The notes below the pieces were generated by a model. It worked only from the letters and a program-made list of their open reading frames with translations, was not told the origin of the DNA and searched no databases. The position numbers and the translations under genes are program-made. DNA of 64,000 nucleotides from JBDKVA01 sp039679375 (lineage in GTDB: Bacteria; Bacillota; Clostridia; Acetivibrionales; DTU013), in NCBI GenBank assembly GCA_039679375.1, contig JBDKVA010000020.1:1-64000 (forward strand). The letters are read 5' to 3'. Position 1 is the first letter of the stretch. Every line of letters begins with the position of its first letter. Positions 47,642 through 58,220 of the stretch are shown piece after piece.

Positions 47642-49252
47642 TTATAAATTTTTAAATTCGCTGGGAGTTAAATCAGTGTGCTTTTTGAACACCTTATAAA
47701 AATACTTTATATCACGGAATCCTACCATTTCGCTTACTTCGACAGCTTTATACATATTGTCCTTCAGAAGGCTTTTTGCTATGCTTATCCGGTAGTTGAC
47801 AAGATAATCTGTAAAAGTTACTCCTGTCTCTTTTTTAAATATTTTACTGAAATAGGAAGAAGAGAGGTGAATGTGCTCAGCAACAATATCCAGCGTAATA
47901 TCTTTGTTGAAGTTTGCATGGATGAATTCTCTGGCTTTTCTCATAAGATTGCTGTCATTTATTTCACCATTGTTATTTTGGGATATCTCATTAAAACATC
48001 TGTCCAATATATTTTGATACCACTCGATGATTGAATCAAAACTGCTGCATGTGTTTATTTCACTATATAAAACAAACTCATCCCCCAATATTTTTTCGGG
48101 ATCTATGCCAACTTGAGACAGTACCTTGAATATAAGCATGATCAGCTGAAAATGGAGTCTGGTCACATTGCCTGCATCAGATGTAAAACAGCCGCCGTAC
48201 GGCATATATATTTTTTTAATAAGTTCAAGAGCTTCGGTACAGTTTGAGTTGACAAAGTGCATACAAAGTTCCTGTTCATTTTTTGAACTTATCATGTTTA
48301 CGGTTTTCGAACCTTCATCAAAACCTGTATGAAAAATGATGCGGTTATCTCCCTGTACCAGCCTGTGAGTAACTGCTTTTTTTGCGTCTGAAAAGGAATC
48401 CCTGACAGATGTAATATTATCTGCCATTCTACCCACACCTATTGTAATTGTATGCCTTTCGCATTCGGATATACTGTCCAGAATTTTATTGCAAAGGCTT
48501 CTTAGCTGCTGTTGAAAAAATGCAGTATCTCTGTCTGACAAATTTATTAGAATTCCAATGCCATCCTCCAGCGGAAAAACATATCCATTCATGCGAAATG
48601 ATTGGATGACCTGTATAGTAATGCTTTCAATACGGTATTTCAATAATTCCTCATCATTTAGAGAAAGGTTTGCCGTTATTAAACTGTAATTGTCAATGCT
48701 TATATAGATCACAAAAAACTTGTTGCCCGGCAGTGATATATTGAGCTGTTCCATTTTTTTATTAATGTAGTCCACATTGAAGGATTTATTTTTCATAAGT
48801 TCTTGAATAAAGTGTTTGCGCATGAAATCCAGACTGTCATCCATTTTGATTTTCATTTCTGAAAACTCCACCTGATGCTTTTCCTTTTTCAGCAGGAAGT
48901 CATTGACCTTGTTAAATATGTCCTTCAGTTCATCTGTCGGAATAGGCTTTAGCAAGTATGCAAATGCGCCCAGACTGATTGCTTTTTGTGCGTATTCAAA
49001 CAGGTCATAGCTGCTTATGAATACGAATATGGCATTTTCCATCAGATCCTTTACTTTGGACATAAGGGTAAGTCCATCCATTCCTGGCATTCTGATATCA
49101 GCAAATATAATATCAGGGTTGGATTTTTGTATTATTTCAAAAGCCTGTATTCCGTCTTCCGCTTCCAGGATCTCTGCCGTACTGAACTCCTTTAAACTCT
49201 TACCTAATGATTCCCTGACTAAAATTTCATCGTCAACAATCAGAACCTTCAA
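47642..49252 (-). CDS. YesN-type response regulator with AraC domain
   Basis: A 536-residue regulator. Receiver ~1-120 with DDE acidic pair, Asp in DIIFADIRMPGMDGLTLM, Lys in AYLLKPIPTDEL. A ~280-residue middle domain of the YesN type follows. The AraC/XylS helix-turn-helix pair is at the C-terminus (AREFIHANFNKDITLDIVAE, HLSSSYFSKIFKKETGVTFT). The start was placed at TTG 49252 with AAGGAG 9 bases upstream; TTG 49261 is too close. It overlaps the YesM kinase gene by 20 bases. Probably activates the ABC importer on the opposite strand in response to a glycan. Confidence 0.86.
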   Translation of the reverse strand: MKVLIVDDEILVRESLGKSLKEFSTAEILEAEDGIQAFEIIQKSNPDIIFADIRMPGMDGLTLMSKVKDLMENAIFVFISSYDLFEYAQKAISLGAFAYLLKPIPTDELKDIFNKVNDFLLKKEKHQVEFSEMKIKMDDSLDFMRKHFIQELMKNKSFNVDYINKKMEQLNISLPGNKFFVIYISIDNYSLITANLSLNDEELLKYRIESITIQVIQSFRMNGYVFPLEDGIGILINLSDRDTAFFQQQLRSLCNKILDSISECERHTITIGVGRMADNITSVRDSFSDAKKAVTHRLVQGDNRIIFHTGFDEGSKTVNMISSKNEQELCMHFVNSNCTEALELIKKIYMPYGGCFTSDAGNVTRLHFQLIMLIFKVLSQVGIDPEKILGDEFVLYSEINTCSSFDSIIEWYQNILDRCFNEISQNNNGEINDSNLMRKAREFIHANFNKDITLDIVAEHIHLSSSYFSKIFKKETGVTFTDYLVNYRISIAKSLLKDNMYKAVEVSEMVGFRDIKYFYKVFKKHTDLTPSEFKNL

Positions 49253-51104
49253 TATATTCAACTCCTTTTGCCGGATTTGGTTCCATTGGAAGCATAATTT
49301 TTACTGTTGTGCCTTTAGCGGTACTGCTGCTGATTTTCAGGCCGTATTCTTCTCCGAAGTAATATTTTAATCTTGCGTTTGCATTATAAAGGCCTAACTT
49401 TTCAGGAGTCATTCCGTGTCCTGCTTTTGCAGTTTTTTCAAGCAGCAGGTTTATTTCTGCCAATTCTTTTTCGCCGATGCCGACGCCATTATCGGAAATG
49501 TAAATATAAAGCTTATTATCGTAAGTCTTGGCTGTTATTTTTATTTCTCCCTTGCCGCGTTTAGGTTCCAAACCATGGTAAAGGGCATTTTCTACAATTG
49601 GCTGAAGGGTAAGACGCAATATTTTGCAATTCAATACCTGCTTATCAATATCATAGCTTATCGAGAATTTGTCTGAAAACCGGAAGTGCTGAATGAACAA
49701 ATATTTCTGAACATGATCCAGTTCAAGCGAAAAATCTACAACGGGATTCGAGGTATTCAAATTATACCTGAAAATATCCGACAGGTTCTGAATCATTAGT
49801 GAGCCATGAGTAATATCGCCATGATCTACTACTGCTTTGATGGAAGTAAGCGTATTATACAGAAAATGAGGATTTATCTGATTCTGCAACGCATCAAGCT
49901 CTGCCTGTTTATGCAGCAGAGTAAGTTCATATTTATCCTTGATCAGAATCCTTATATTATCTACCATATTGTTGAAGGTTTGCCCGATGAGGCTTAGCTC
50001 ATCTTTTCCCCTGACGGATATTTTTGTATCGAAATCTCCGCGCTGCAGGCGATAAAAGGAATCCATCAGGTGCTTCAGGGGAGATGTAATAAAGGAAGAA
50101 AAAATAATGGAGAGAAGCAATGCCGCAACCAGAATAAAAATCAGCAGGGTCCTGCTGATCTCTTTCAAAAATTCGCTTTTTTTCTGCAATTCACTGACAG
50201 GAAGGAGCGAAATAACCTTCCAGCCATAATTGGAAGATTCGGAGAATGTAACAAGCATGTCCTGATCTCCAATTTTATAATTAAAGTAAGGAAAAGCGCT
50301 GGAATGTGTTAATTCGTTAAGCTTGCCATACAAATCCGCGGAAAGCTCAGTGTTTGCGTATATTATATCTCCGGATTTGCCAAGAACAAGAAAAATTTCG
50401 TTTTGCTCAATCCCAACATCAGTAAACAATTGCTCGAACCGTGAGATATTCTGAGAAATGACCAGTACTCCGCAAAGCTTATTAATGGAACCGGTAATAT
50501 CCATTACTGCACGTGAAATGGAAATAACGGGTTCTTGAACACCGTGAATACTGTTTTTCGACATATAGGAATTTGTCTCATTTAAAAGTGGAAACCCCTC
50601 TAATTTAATTGTTTCATGAAACCAGGCTTCATCCTGCACGTTTTGTATATTTAAGGCACTGGCCTGTTGAGCTATATAATACTTTATTTCACCTTTCATT
50701 GTAATGAGTGCTACATTGTCAATTCTATCATTTCCGTGAAGTATGCTTTGCAAGTAATTACCTACGCGCCTGTAAGAATCCATATATTGCTTGTCTATAT
50801 TACCGGAGGTGGTCTCCAAAATATAGAGGATATCGCTGAGATTGGCATATACAGCCATAGATTGACGGCTTAGGTTATTTATGTTTTCATCTATGTTGTT
50901 AATAATCTGTTTATTCAGGTTGACTTTATAATTTACCGAATCATTATGGACTGATAAAGCAGACATATTGTATGAAATTATACCGAACAGCAATATTGGC
51001 AGGAATGAAATAACGAGTAATGTTAAGAAAAGCTTATATTGTATTTTTTGGACAATATGTTCTTTTACCTTTTTAACAGTATAAGCCAAAAAAGAAGATA
51101 TCAT
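49233..51104 (-). CDS. YesM-type sensor histidine kinase
   Basis: A 623-residue kinase with membrane helix 1 (~residues 23-47), a large extracellular dCache-like sensor (~50-310), helix 2 (LLIFILVAALLLSIIFSSFI, ~318-337), HAMP (~340-390) and the His_kinase/HATPase module. The phospho-acceptor His is in NQINPHFLYNTLTSI (~residue 435), and the ATP site is seen in DNGVGIGEKEL and KAGHGMTPEKLGLYNANARL. YesM/YesN pairs control glycan-use loci in Firmicutes. AGGAGG lies 8 bases before the ATG. It overlaps the response regulator gene by 20 bases. Confidence 0.87.
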   Translation of the reverse strand: MISSFLAYTVKKVKEHIVQKIQYKLFLTLLVISFLPILLFGIISYNMSALSVHNDSVNYKVNLNKQIINNIDENINNLSRQSMAVYANLSDILYILETTSGNIDKQYMDSYRRVGNYLQSILHGNDRIDNVALITMKGEIKYYIAQQASALNIQNVQDEAWFHETIKLEGFPLLNETNSYMSKNSIHGVQEPVISISRAVMDITGSINKLCGVLVISQNISRFEQLFTDVGIEQNEIFLVLGKSGDIIYANTELSADLYGKLNELTHSSAFPYFNYKIGDQDMLVTFSESSNYGWKVISLLPVSELQKKSEFLKEISRTLLIFILVAALLLSIIFSSFITSPLKHLMDSFYRLQRGDFDTKISVRGKDELSLIGQTFNNMVDNIRILIKDKYELTLLHKQAELDALQNQINPHFLYNTLTSIKAVVDHGDITHGSLMIQNLSDIFRYNLNTSNPVVDFSLELDHVQKYLFIQHFRFSDKFSISYDIDKQVLNCKILRLTLQPIVENALYHGLEPKRGKGEIKITAKTYDNKLYIYISDNGVGIGEKELAEINLLLEKTAKAGHGMTPEKLGLYNANARLKYYFGEEYGLKISSSTAKGTTVKIMLPMEPNPAKGVEYIEGSDC

Positions 51105-51317
51105 TGTATACCTCCTATTGTTCTTACATTAACATTATACTATTCATTGCATCCAAATCAATAAATTTATCAGCTAAAAGAATATTGGATAGAAAAATGC
51201 ACTTTTTGACATGAATTTACTCCTTTTTCCCTATTGCAGTATAATGCTATGATAATTATGTAATGGCCGTTACTTATTTTAGGTTTTGATTCAATAATAA
51301 AAGGAGGTTAACGAAAA

Positions 51318-52676
51318 ATGGCTAAAAGGATTTTATGCATTTTTGCTGCTCTATTAATGACGGTTACTATGCTTGCGGGATGTGCGCAAGAGAAGGATAC
51401 TGACGCCGATCAAAAACCCGATTCTTCAGTGCAAGCATCAGCAACACCTCAGGCAGCAACACCCCAGGCTTCGGCAGCACCGGAAAATGTAGCCATAACC
51501 TATGCAACATGGATGAGCAAAGGGGAGGACAATCCCGTACTGGAAGGCTTCATGAAGGAAAATCCCAATATTACGGTCAAAGCCGAGGTATTTGACGGCA
51601 ATAAATATGATGAACTAATGAAAACACGGATACTGTCCGGAGATGCTCCCGATGTCTACCTGCAATTGGACAGGTATTTCGACGCCTACGTTGCAGAAGG
51701 CTGGCTTATGGATGTTACAGATATGGAAGGTTCAAAATGGATAAAGGGTTCCAAAGCTTTAACGGAACGGTATTCAAAGGATGGAAAGCTGTATGGCACA
51801 ATGCTTGACGTCAGTTTTCAAATGTATCCCGTATATTACAACAAGAAATACTTTGATAAATTGGGTATTAAAGCGCCGACCACCCTTGACGAATTCTACG
51901 GGATTTGCGAAACCATCAAAAAGGACGGAGCAGATCCGGTTGTGTTCGGCGGAGCGGATGCATGGACGATTAATATGTTTTCAAGCAACATATATCAGCC
52001 CGATGCTTTTGCCAGGTATGGCCTGTTCGAGAACTCCATTGCGGACGGGAAGATAAAATACTCCGACGTATGCAAGCCGATCTTCGAGATGCTGGAAAAA
52101 ATGGTTAAACAGGGATATGTGGGCAAGGCGTCCGCAACCTTGAAATATGACCAGTCTGTGCAGTATTTTGTAGACGGTAAAGCTGCAATGATATTACAGG
52201 GTGTTTGGTTCCCGAGCCTTGATGCGGTAAAGAATGCCGCCAATCTTGAGCTGGCTGCTTTTGCATTGCCTGTTACCAAGGCATCGGACGGCAGGACACA
52301 TATTCTGGCGGCAGGAAACAGAGTACTGGTCATGAATTCAAGCACTAAGAAGAAAGAAGCATCTGAAAAATTTTATAACTACTTCATGAAAAAAGAAGTA
52401 ATAGAAAAATATCTGACAGATCAATCGGGTATAACAAACCTGCCCGGTATCGAAGTTGATATGAATCCTGTATTAAAAGCATTTTTTGGACCTCTTTCAG
52501 ACGAGACAAAATATGCAATCGAATTTAAAATGGGAGATTATATAATGCCGACCATTGTGGATACGACCCGCAGAGAAGCATTGCAGAACATGCTTGCAGG
52601 TTCTGCAGCCAGGGATGAATTGACCAGGATCGATACGGCATATGAAAGCAATAAGGATCAGGTCAAGAAAAAGTAG
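51318..52676 (+). CDS. carbohydrate ABC transporter substrate-binding lipoprotein
   Basis: A 452-residue family 1 extracellular binding protein. Lipoprotein signal peptide with lipobox MLAGC (Cys22), then an Ala/Ser/Pro-rich linker (~residues 27-60) and the MsmE-like fold: ATWMSKGEDNPVLEGFMKEN, RILSGDAPDVYLQLDRYFD and WINLP-type ends. It captures a sugar or oligosaccharide outside the cell for the two permeases that follow. AAGGAGG lies 11 bases before the ATG. The ATPase subunit is not in this operon, as usual in Clostridia where MsmK-type ATPases are shared. A strong hairpin separates it from the permeases. Confidence 0.88.
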   Translation: MAKRILCIFAALLMTVTMLAGCAQEKDTDADQKPDSSVQASATPQAATPQASAAPENVAITYATWMSKGEDNPVLEGFMKENPNITVKAEVFDGNKYDELMKTRILSGDAPDVYLQLDRYFDAYVAEGWLMDVTDMEGSKWIKGSKALTERYSKDGKLYGTMLDVSFQMYPVYYNKKYFDKLGIKAPTTLDEFYGICETIKKDGADPVVFGGADAWTINMFSSNIYQPDAFARYGLFENSIADGKIKYSDVCKPIFEMLEKMVKQGYVGKASATLKYDQSVQYFVDGKAAMILQGVWFPSLDAVKNAANLELAAFALPVTKASDGRTHILAAGNRVLVMNSSTKKKEASEKFYNYFMKKEVIEKYLTDQSGITNLPGIEVDMNPVLKAFFGPLSDETKYAIEFKMGDYIMPTIVDTTRREALQNMLAGSAARDELTRIDTAYESNKDQVKKK

Positions 52677-52695
52677 CACATTTAAAAAAACGGCA

Positions 52696-52731
52696 GTCCG
52701 GAGAGAGCCAGTCTTACTGGGCTCTCCGGAC
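52696..52731 (+). terminator. inter-cistronic hairpin after the binding-protein gene
   Basis: Arms 52696-52709 and 52719-52731 (GTCCGGAGAGAGCC / GGGCTCTCCGGAC, one bulge). No U-tract, so it probably stabilises the binding-protein message or reduces read-through, giving more binding protein than permease. Confidence 0.65.
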
Positions 52732-52760
52732 CACAGCTTTCAGAGGGAGAGGAGAATACA

Positions 52761-53642
52761 ATGACGCTGGCAAGAAAGGAGAAGTATAAATCACTTATTG
52801 CTGCCGTACCTGCTATTGCTTTATTTACAATATTTGTTTATTACCCTTTGATTATGACAATAAGATATTCCTTAACCGATTGGAACGGGTACAGTGCAAA
52901 TTACAATTTTGTCGGACTGAAAAACTTTCTTGCAGTTTTCCGTGATACAAAATTTTTTCAAAGCTTTAAAAATACGATATATTTTTCTGCCGTGTCGGCT
53001 ATTGCAGGAACTATTTTGCAGTTTTCCCTTGCATTAATCCTGCATGGAAGCTTAAAGGGGCGAAATGCTCTCAAAGCCATTTTCTATATACCGTCTGTCA
53101 TAAGCATGATGATTGTTGCGCTGACCTGGAGGCAGATTTTACAGTATAACGGAATCATCAATGAATTAATGAAAACGCTGGGGTTGGGGAAATACATTAT
53201 TGATTGGATCGGTGATCCTAAAGTAGCTATGAATGCTCTCATAGCCGTTAACACGTGGCAATATCTCGGAACCGGTATAATCATTTTCTTGGCCGGGTTG
53301 AGCAGCATACCGCAGCAGATATACGAAGCATCCGACCTGGATGGAGCAAGCGGCTTTGCAAGGTTCCGGCATATCACGCTGCCTCTTGTCATGCCATCTG
53401 TTACCATTGTGGGATTTATGGCAATAACCGGTACATTGAAGCAATTTTCCCTTTCCTATGTGCTTACCAATGGAGGCCCTTTAGGCTCTACCAGAGTTTT
53501 AGCCCTTCACATTTATGAAACCGCATTTGCTAATGAACGCTTTGGAATAGCCAGTGCCATAGGATTTATGTTTTTCCTGTTTATAGCCTTTTGTTCAATA
53601 ATACAGTTGAAATTTACAAGAAAAAGAGAAGTGGAGTATTAG
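52761..53642 (+). CDS. carbohydrate ABC transporter permease, MsmF/UgpA-type
   Basis: A 293-residue inner-membrane protein with six predicted helices. The EAA loop that contacts the ATPase is SIPQQIYEASDLDGASGFAR (~residues 189-208). N-terminal SLIAAVPAIALFTIFVYYPL is helix 1. GGGAGAGG lies ~10 bases before the ATG. It is followed without a gap by the second permease, so the two are co-translated. It imports the same sugar as the upstream binding protein. Confidence 0.9.
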   Translation: MTLARKEKYKSLIAAVPAIALFTIFVYYPLIMTIRYSLTDWNGYSANYNFVGLKNFLAVFRDTKFFQSFKNTIYFSAVSAIAGTILQFSLALILHGSLKGRNALKAIFYIPSVISMMIVALTWRQILQYNGIINELMKTLGLGKYIIDWIGDPKVAMNALIAVNTWQYLGTGIIIFLAGLSSIPQQIYEASDLDGASGFARFRHITLPLVMPSVTIVGFMAITGTLKQFSLSYVLTNGGPLGSTRVLALHIYETAFANERFGIASAIGFMFFLFIAFCSIIQLKFTRKREVEY

Positions 53643-54470
53643 ATGAAAAACAGAGTTAATTCCACAACCGTATTGAAGTATCTTTATATTTATATATTAG
53701 CTGTATTAGTTACTATACCGATCATCAATGTTGCATTATGCGCTTTTAAAACTAATGAGGAAATCAACCGGGTAATCTCTTTGCCATCAAGCTTCTATCT
53801 TGATAATTTTGTGACAGTTTTTCAAAACAAAAATGCAATGTGGGGTATATTAAATTCTTTAATCATTACAGCAGCGTCATTGCTTATTGTTGTCATTCTT
53901 TCCTCTATTGCTTCATATGGGATTGCAAGAAGGAGAGAGGCTGTATTTGGATTTATATTCCTGTATTTCCTCAGTGCAATGATGATACCTGCTGTCGTGA
54001 ACACAGTTTCTCTTTACACGCTGCTGAACAGGCTGGACATGATTGATAAGCGAACCGGCCTGATACTGATCTATTCTGCGCAGTCCATTCCGATGGGAGT
54101 TCTTATGTATGCCGGCTTTATTAAAACCGTACCGCGCGAACTGGATGAAGCGGCTATTATTGATGGATGCGGATATATCCGCCGTTTTTTAAAAGTTATT
54201 TTGCCATTATTAAAACCGACTATCACTGCGCAAGTTGTCATCTCTTCTCTAAGTATATGGAATGATTTCTTTTTACCGTTGTTGTTCATCCGTGATTCAA
54301 CAAAAAAACCACTGACTCTGGCGGTATATACGTTTACGAGCGAGCATTCGGCAGATTGGGGAGGCATTTATGCCATGCTGGTCGTTGCGATTTTACCGCC
54401 TGTCATAATATTCCTGTCAGGACAAAAATATTTCTATCAGGGGATAAGTACAGGTGCATTGAAAGGGTAA
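53643..54470 (+). CDS. carbohydrate ABC transporter permease, MsmG/MalG-type
   Basis: A 275-residue membrane protein with six helices. EAA loop: TVPRELDEAAIIDGCGYIRR (~residues 161-180), preceded by SIPMGVLMYAGF. It has the family ending YFYQGISTGALKG. The ATG follows the first permease stop directly, with GTGGAG in that gene as ribosome site. It forms the heterodimer with the MsmF-type subunit. The next gene, a secreted LamG protein, begins 33 bases later, so all four are likely one transcript. Confidence 0.9.
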   Translation: MKNRVNSTTVLKYLYIYILAVLVTIPIINVALCAFKTNEEINRVISLPSSFYLDNFVTVFQNKNAMWGILNSLIITAASLLIVVILSSIASYGIARRREAVFGFIFLYFLSAMMIPAVVNTVSLYTLLNRLDMIDKRTGLILIYSAQSIPMGVLMYAGFIKTVPRELDEAAIIDGCGYIRRFLKVILPLLKPTITAQVVISSLSIWNDFFLPLLFIRDSTKKPLTLAVYTFTSEHSADWGGIYAMLVVAILPPVIIFLSGQKYFYQGISTGALKG

Positions 54471-54503
54471 ATGCGAGGCGAAATTGGAAACGGAGGAGTT
54501 AAC

Positions 54504-57500
54504 ATGAAAAAACTATTTATGTTTATCGTAATTTCCTTTGGATTATTTTTATCACTTACCTGCGCTGCTTCTGCAAGTCAAATGAATTATGTAAAAGATG
54601 TTGCGGTCGATAATACTGTTTTATATTGGAACACGGCAGGATGGGACCGCTCAAAGCTTATCACATACGGAAATTATCAGTATACCGCTTACTGGGACTC
54701 GGATTACAAGCTGGTACTGGCCAGAAGGAATTTGACCAATGATGAGATACAGACTGTAAAATTCAACGATGAGCTTCCTGATACCTATTATGATGTAGGA
54801 TTGACTCAACGTGATAATAGCCATAGAAATACGGCTATCGGAATAAGTCCGTCAAATGGAAGGCTGCACATCTCTTTTAATCATCATGCCGATATTAATA
54901 AATACAAAGTATCATCGGAAAATTTCATTACAAATCCTCCTGCTACAATCTCTGCTTCCGATTTTGGCGCTACAGTTAATATTCTTGGCGATTTGGATGA
55001 GATTACCTATCCACGGTTTTTCAACGATAAAAACGATAAATTGTATTTTGCTTTCCGGAATGGATGGTGTGCAGGTGATGCCGATCATTATTTATTTAAA
55101 TATGACTCCGTCAGCAATACGTGGTCTCCCGTGGCCGGCACCGGAATGGTTATTTCCAGGGGGGTGACTCCGCCGGATCCCGAAGTTAACTACAGTGCAT
55201 ACGAACATGATTATATCTTTGATTCAACAGGCTTTGCTGATGCTCCGGGCCGCTTGCATGTAACCTGGACATGGAGAGACATATATAATGAACGGCAGTG
55301 GGATACGGGGCTTAATTATATGTACAGCGATGATGGGGGTGTTACATGGTACAATAATGCGGGTACGAAGATCGCCGATCTGAATGCATCCGATCCCGTT
55401 CAAATCGACGATCCCGGATTAGTTGCCGTATCAGCGCCTCAGGGGTCCTGGATAATAAATAACGGGGGGCTGGTGCTTGATTCCAATAATCAGCCGCATG
55501 TTTTCACAGCGCGTTCAACGGTACTGACAGTAAACGAATATGAAACAAATATGCATAATATCCATTACTGGCGTAATAATGCCACCGGAATATGGAACTC
55601 CCAATATATGGAGGACACAGCGGAGCCGATATGTTCGTGGCGGACAAGAGGCGATATCGCAATGGACAGCAATGACGATATTTATGCATATAGCCTCTAT
55701 AAAGGCGTACTTTATATTTTTCAAGCGCTGGCTTCGGAAAATTGGGGAAATTGGAGGATGTATGCAATATCGGAAGCTTTTATGTCAGGTGACGGAATGA
55801 AATATGATACATACAGATGGAAGGAATCCGGCGTCCTGTCCATTCCGATATTGGATAAGAGCGGCTCCGGAGGTACCAAATACGTTATAAAAGAATATCA
55901 GATCGGCACTGCAGCTATTCCTCCTGTGCCCAAGCAGCTTCTGCCCCTCAGAGAGGCAGGGAAAATAATTGTGAGGTGGGATGTTACCCAGAGGGCGGAC
56001 CGGTATGATGTTTACCGCAGAATGTCTTCAGAAAGCGTATTCACAAAGATCGCCACGGTAAATACAAAAAGTTTGCGCAGCAGCTATACTGATACTGCGA
56101 TCAATGACGCACAGATATATTATTATAAAATAAAGTCAATAAACGAGGCCGGCGAGAGCCAATTCTCCGATTATGAACCGGTGGTTGCTCCTCTTAATGC
56201 AAATAATCCATTAAAGGTCTATCTGAGAATGGATGAGCCGTTTGAAGAGGTTGCAGAAGATTATTCCGGCAACGGTAATGATGGTATGCCAGTAAACAGC
56301 CCCGGCTGGAAAACGGGAATAATGGGATATGCCATTGAATTTAGCGGTAAAAATTATTTGGAGATCAACGACAGCAGTACCTTGGATGGCATGAGCACGC
56401 TTACAGTTTCTGCATGGGTTAACATTTCGCAATTGCCGTCGGCCGGACAGGAATATGTTGTTATCGGGAAGGATTCATCTTCATCACAGGCATCCTACCG
56501 GTTGACAGTCAACGCTTCAGGAACAGGGCATTTTGTTGTTAATACGGGCGGCAATTTTTACAGCCCGGGAACGCGGGCAAATTATACAACAGTTCTTTCC
56601 ACCGGCACATGGTACCATATTACAGGTACATACGACGGAACAACGGTTAAGGTGTACGTAAATGGCATACTTGAGGGTATGGGTTCGCAGAATATCTCAG
56701 GGAACATATTCAACGGCACTTCAAAGCTAAGAATAGGTGAATCGGCCAGTGAAGTATCCAGTTTGGTACCTTTAAAGGGTAAAATAGACGAAACAAGAAT
56801 ATACAGTAAGGCACTGGACCCCGTAGAGATCACCGAGCTTTATAAAGCTGCCGTATCCGGCAGCGATAACCTCAAAGGGTTATGGAAGATGGATGAATGG
56901 GACGGTGTAAGCGTCTTTGACAGCTCTCCATCCGGTATAAACAGTGGAATCGTGCTTGGGGGGGCAACACGGGTAAAAGGCCAAAAAGGCAGATGCATCC
57001 GGCTGGATGGTATTAATGACTATGTTGAAATACCGCACAACAGCTCGCTCGACGGTATGGATACCCTTACGGTCTCTGTTTTATTCAAGCTTGAACAACT
57101 GCCCCAGGCATCAACAACTTATGTTATTGCAGGGAAGGATAAAACACAGGATTCAGCGTCCTACAGACTGGCTGTAAATTCATCGGGAACAGGACATTTT
57201 GTTGTCAGCACCGAAGACAACATCTGGTATACCGAAGGCACCGAGGCTGATTTTACAACACCGCTGTCTCCCGGCAGCTGGTATCAGCTTGTGGGCACAT
57301 ATGACGGAACAACAGTGAAGGTGTATGTTAACGGTGTTTTGGGAGGAACCGGTACACAGCCGATTTCAGGGCATATCATAAACGGAAGCTCACCCGTGAT
57401 TCTGGGTGATTCAGCTGCTTCGGCAACGGATCTGGTTCCCGTTAACGGATATATCGATGAAACAAGAATTTATAATAAAGCGTTAACGCCTGCTGAGATC

Positions 57501-58187
57501 AGTGCGCTTTACAGCACTGCCATGAGTGAGACGGATACTCTCAAAGCTCATTGGAAGATGGATGAATCAAGCGGATGTTCGGTTGCCGACAGCTCCGCCT
57601 CCGGGCTGAACGGCGGGATAATATACTATGGGGCGGGACGTGCGGCAGGTGTCGATGGCAACTGCATTAATCTGGACGGTACAAACGATTATGTTGAGAT
57701 GCCCGACAGCAGCGCATTGAACGGCATGAGTTCCTTAACCGTTTCCGCCTGGGTAAACCTTGACCAGCTTCCCCAGTCTCCGCAATATTATGTTATTGTG
57801 GGAAAGGATGAAACGGGAAGCGAGGCGTCTTACAGGCTGGCTGTCAATTCATCGGGAACGGGGCATTTTGTGGTCTCTACCGAAAATAATTACTGGTACA
57901 GTGCGGGGACCAAGGCAAATTTCACAACCGCCCTGTCTCCCGGCACATGGTACCATATAGTCGGAACCTATGACGGAACAACAGTGAAGGTATATGTAAA
58001 CGGAGTTTTAAGGGGAACCGGCACATCGTCGATTTCAGGGAATATTATCAATGGAGCCTGCCGGCTGAGGATCGGATATAAACCGGAAGGTGATTTTGCA
58101 TATCTGGATGGAAAGGTTGATGATGTGAGGGTGTACAGCAGGGCATTAAACGCGGCGGAAGTGCAGAATCTGTACCAGTCATACTGA
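54504..58187 (+). CDS. secreted BNR-FN3-triple LamG carbohydrate protein
   Basis: A 1227-residue exported protein. Signal peptide ~1-24 (MKKLFMFIVISFGLFLSLTC). Residues ~25-460 form a BNR-4-type beta-propeller (GISPSNGRLHISFNHHAD, GRLHVTWTWRDIYNERQW), the fold of several sialidase-like and polysaccharide-lyase proteins. Residues ~470-565 are fibronectin type III. Residues ~570-1227 hold three LamG/concanavalin-like domains of ~215 residues, each ending GKIDETRIYSKAL-like and containing GTWYHITGTYDGTTVKVYVN. The third ends the protein with no anchor or dockerin seen. GGAGGAG lies 6 bases before the ATG. It probably binds, and may cleave, an extracellular glycan before uptake by the transporter encoded just upstream. 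No catalytic residues could be verified. Confidence 0.82.
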   Translation: MKKLFMFIVISFGLFLSLTCAASASQMNYVKDVAVDNTVLYWNTAGWDRSKLITYGNYQYTAYWDSDYKLVLARRNLTNDEIQTVKFNDELPDTYYDVGLTQRDNSHRNTAIGISPSNGRLHISFNHHADINKYKVSSENFITNPPATISASDFGATVNILGDLDEITYPRFFNDKNDKLYFAFRNGWCAGDADHYLFKYDSVSNTWSPVAGTGMVISRGVTPPDPEVNYSAYEHDYIFDSTGFADAPGRLHVTWTWRDIYNERQWDTGLNYMYSDDGGVTWYNNAGTKIADLNASDPVQIDDPGLVAVSAPQGSWIINNGGLVLDSNNQPHVFTARSTVLTVNEYETNMHNIHYWRNNATGIWNSQYMEDTAEPICSWRTRGDIAMDSNDDIYAYSLYKGVLYIFQALASENWGNWRMYAISEAFMSGDGMKYDTYRWKESGVLSIPILDKSGSGGTKYVIKEYQIGTAAIPPVPKQLLPLREAGKIIVRWDVTQRADRYDVYRRMSSESVFTKIATVNTKSLRSSYTDTAINDAQIYYYKIKSINEAGESQFSDYEPVVAPLNANNPLKVYLRMDEPFEEVAEDYSGNGNDGMPVNSPGWKTGIMGYAIEFSGKNYLEINDSSTLDGMSTLTVSAWVNISQLPSAGQEYVVIGKDSSSSQASYRLTVNASGTGHFVVNTGGNFYSPGTRANYTTVLSTGTWYHITGTYDGTTVKVYVNGILEGMGSQNISGNIFNGTSKLRIGESASEVSSLVPLKGKIDETRIYSKALDPVEITELYKAAVSGSDNLKGLWKMDEWDGVSVFDSSPSGINSGIVLGGATRVKGQKGRCIRLDGINDYVEIPHNSSLDGMDTLTVSVLFKLEQLPQASTTYVIAGKDKTQDSASYRLAVNSSGTGHFVVSTEDNIWYTEGTEADFTTPLSPGSWYQLVGTYDGTTVKVYVNGVLGGTGTQPISGHIINGSSPVILGDSAASATDLVPVNGYIDETRIYNKALTPAEISALYSTAMSETDTLKAHWKMDESSGCSVADSSASGLNGGIIYYGAGRAAGVDGNCINLDGTNDYVEMPDSSALNGMSSLTVSAWVNLDQLPQSPQYYVIVGKDETGSEASYRLAVNSSGTGHFVVSTENNYWYSAGTKANFTTALSPGTWYHIVGTYDGTTVKVYVNGVLRGTGTSSISGNIINGACRLRIGYKPEGDFAYLDGKVDDVRVYSRALNAAEVQNLYQSY

Positions 58188-58220
58188 AAGCCTTTCGATA
58201 CAGCACAATATATTAGTGAG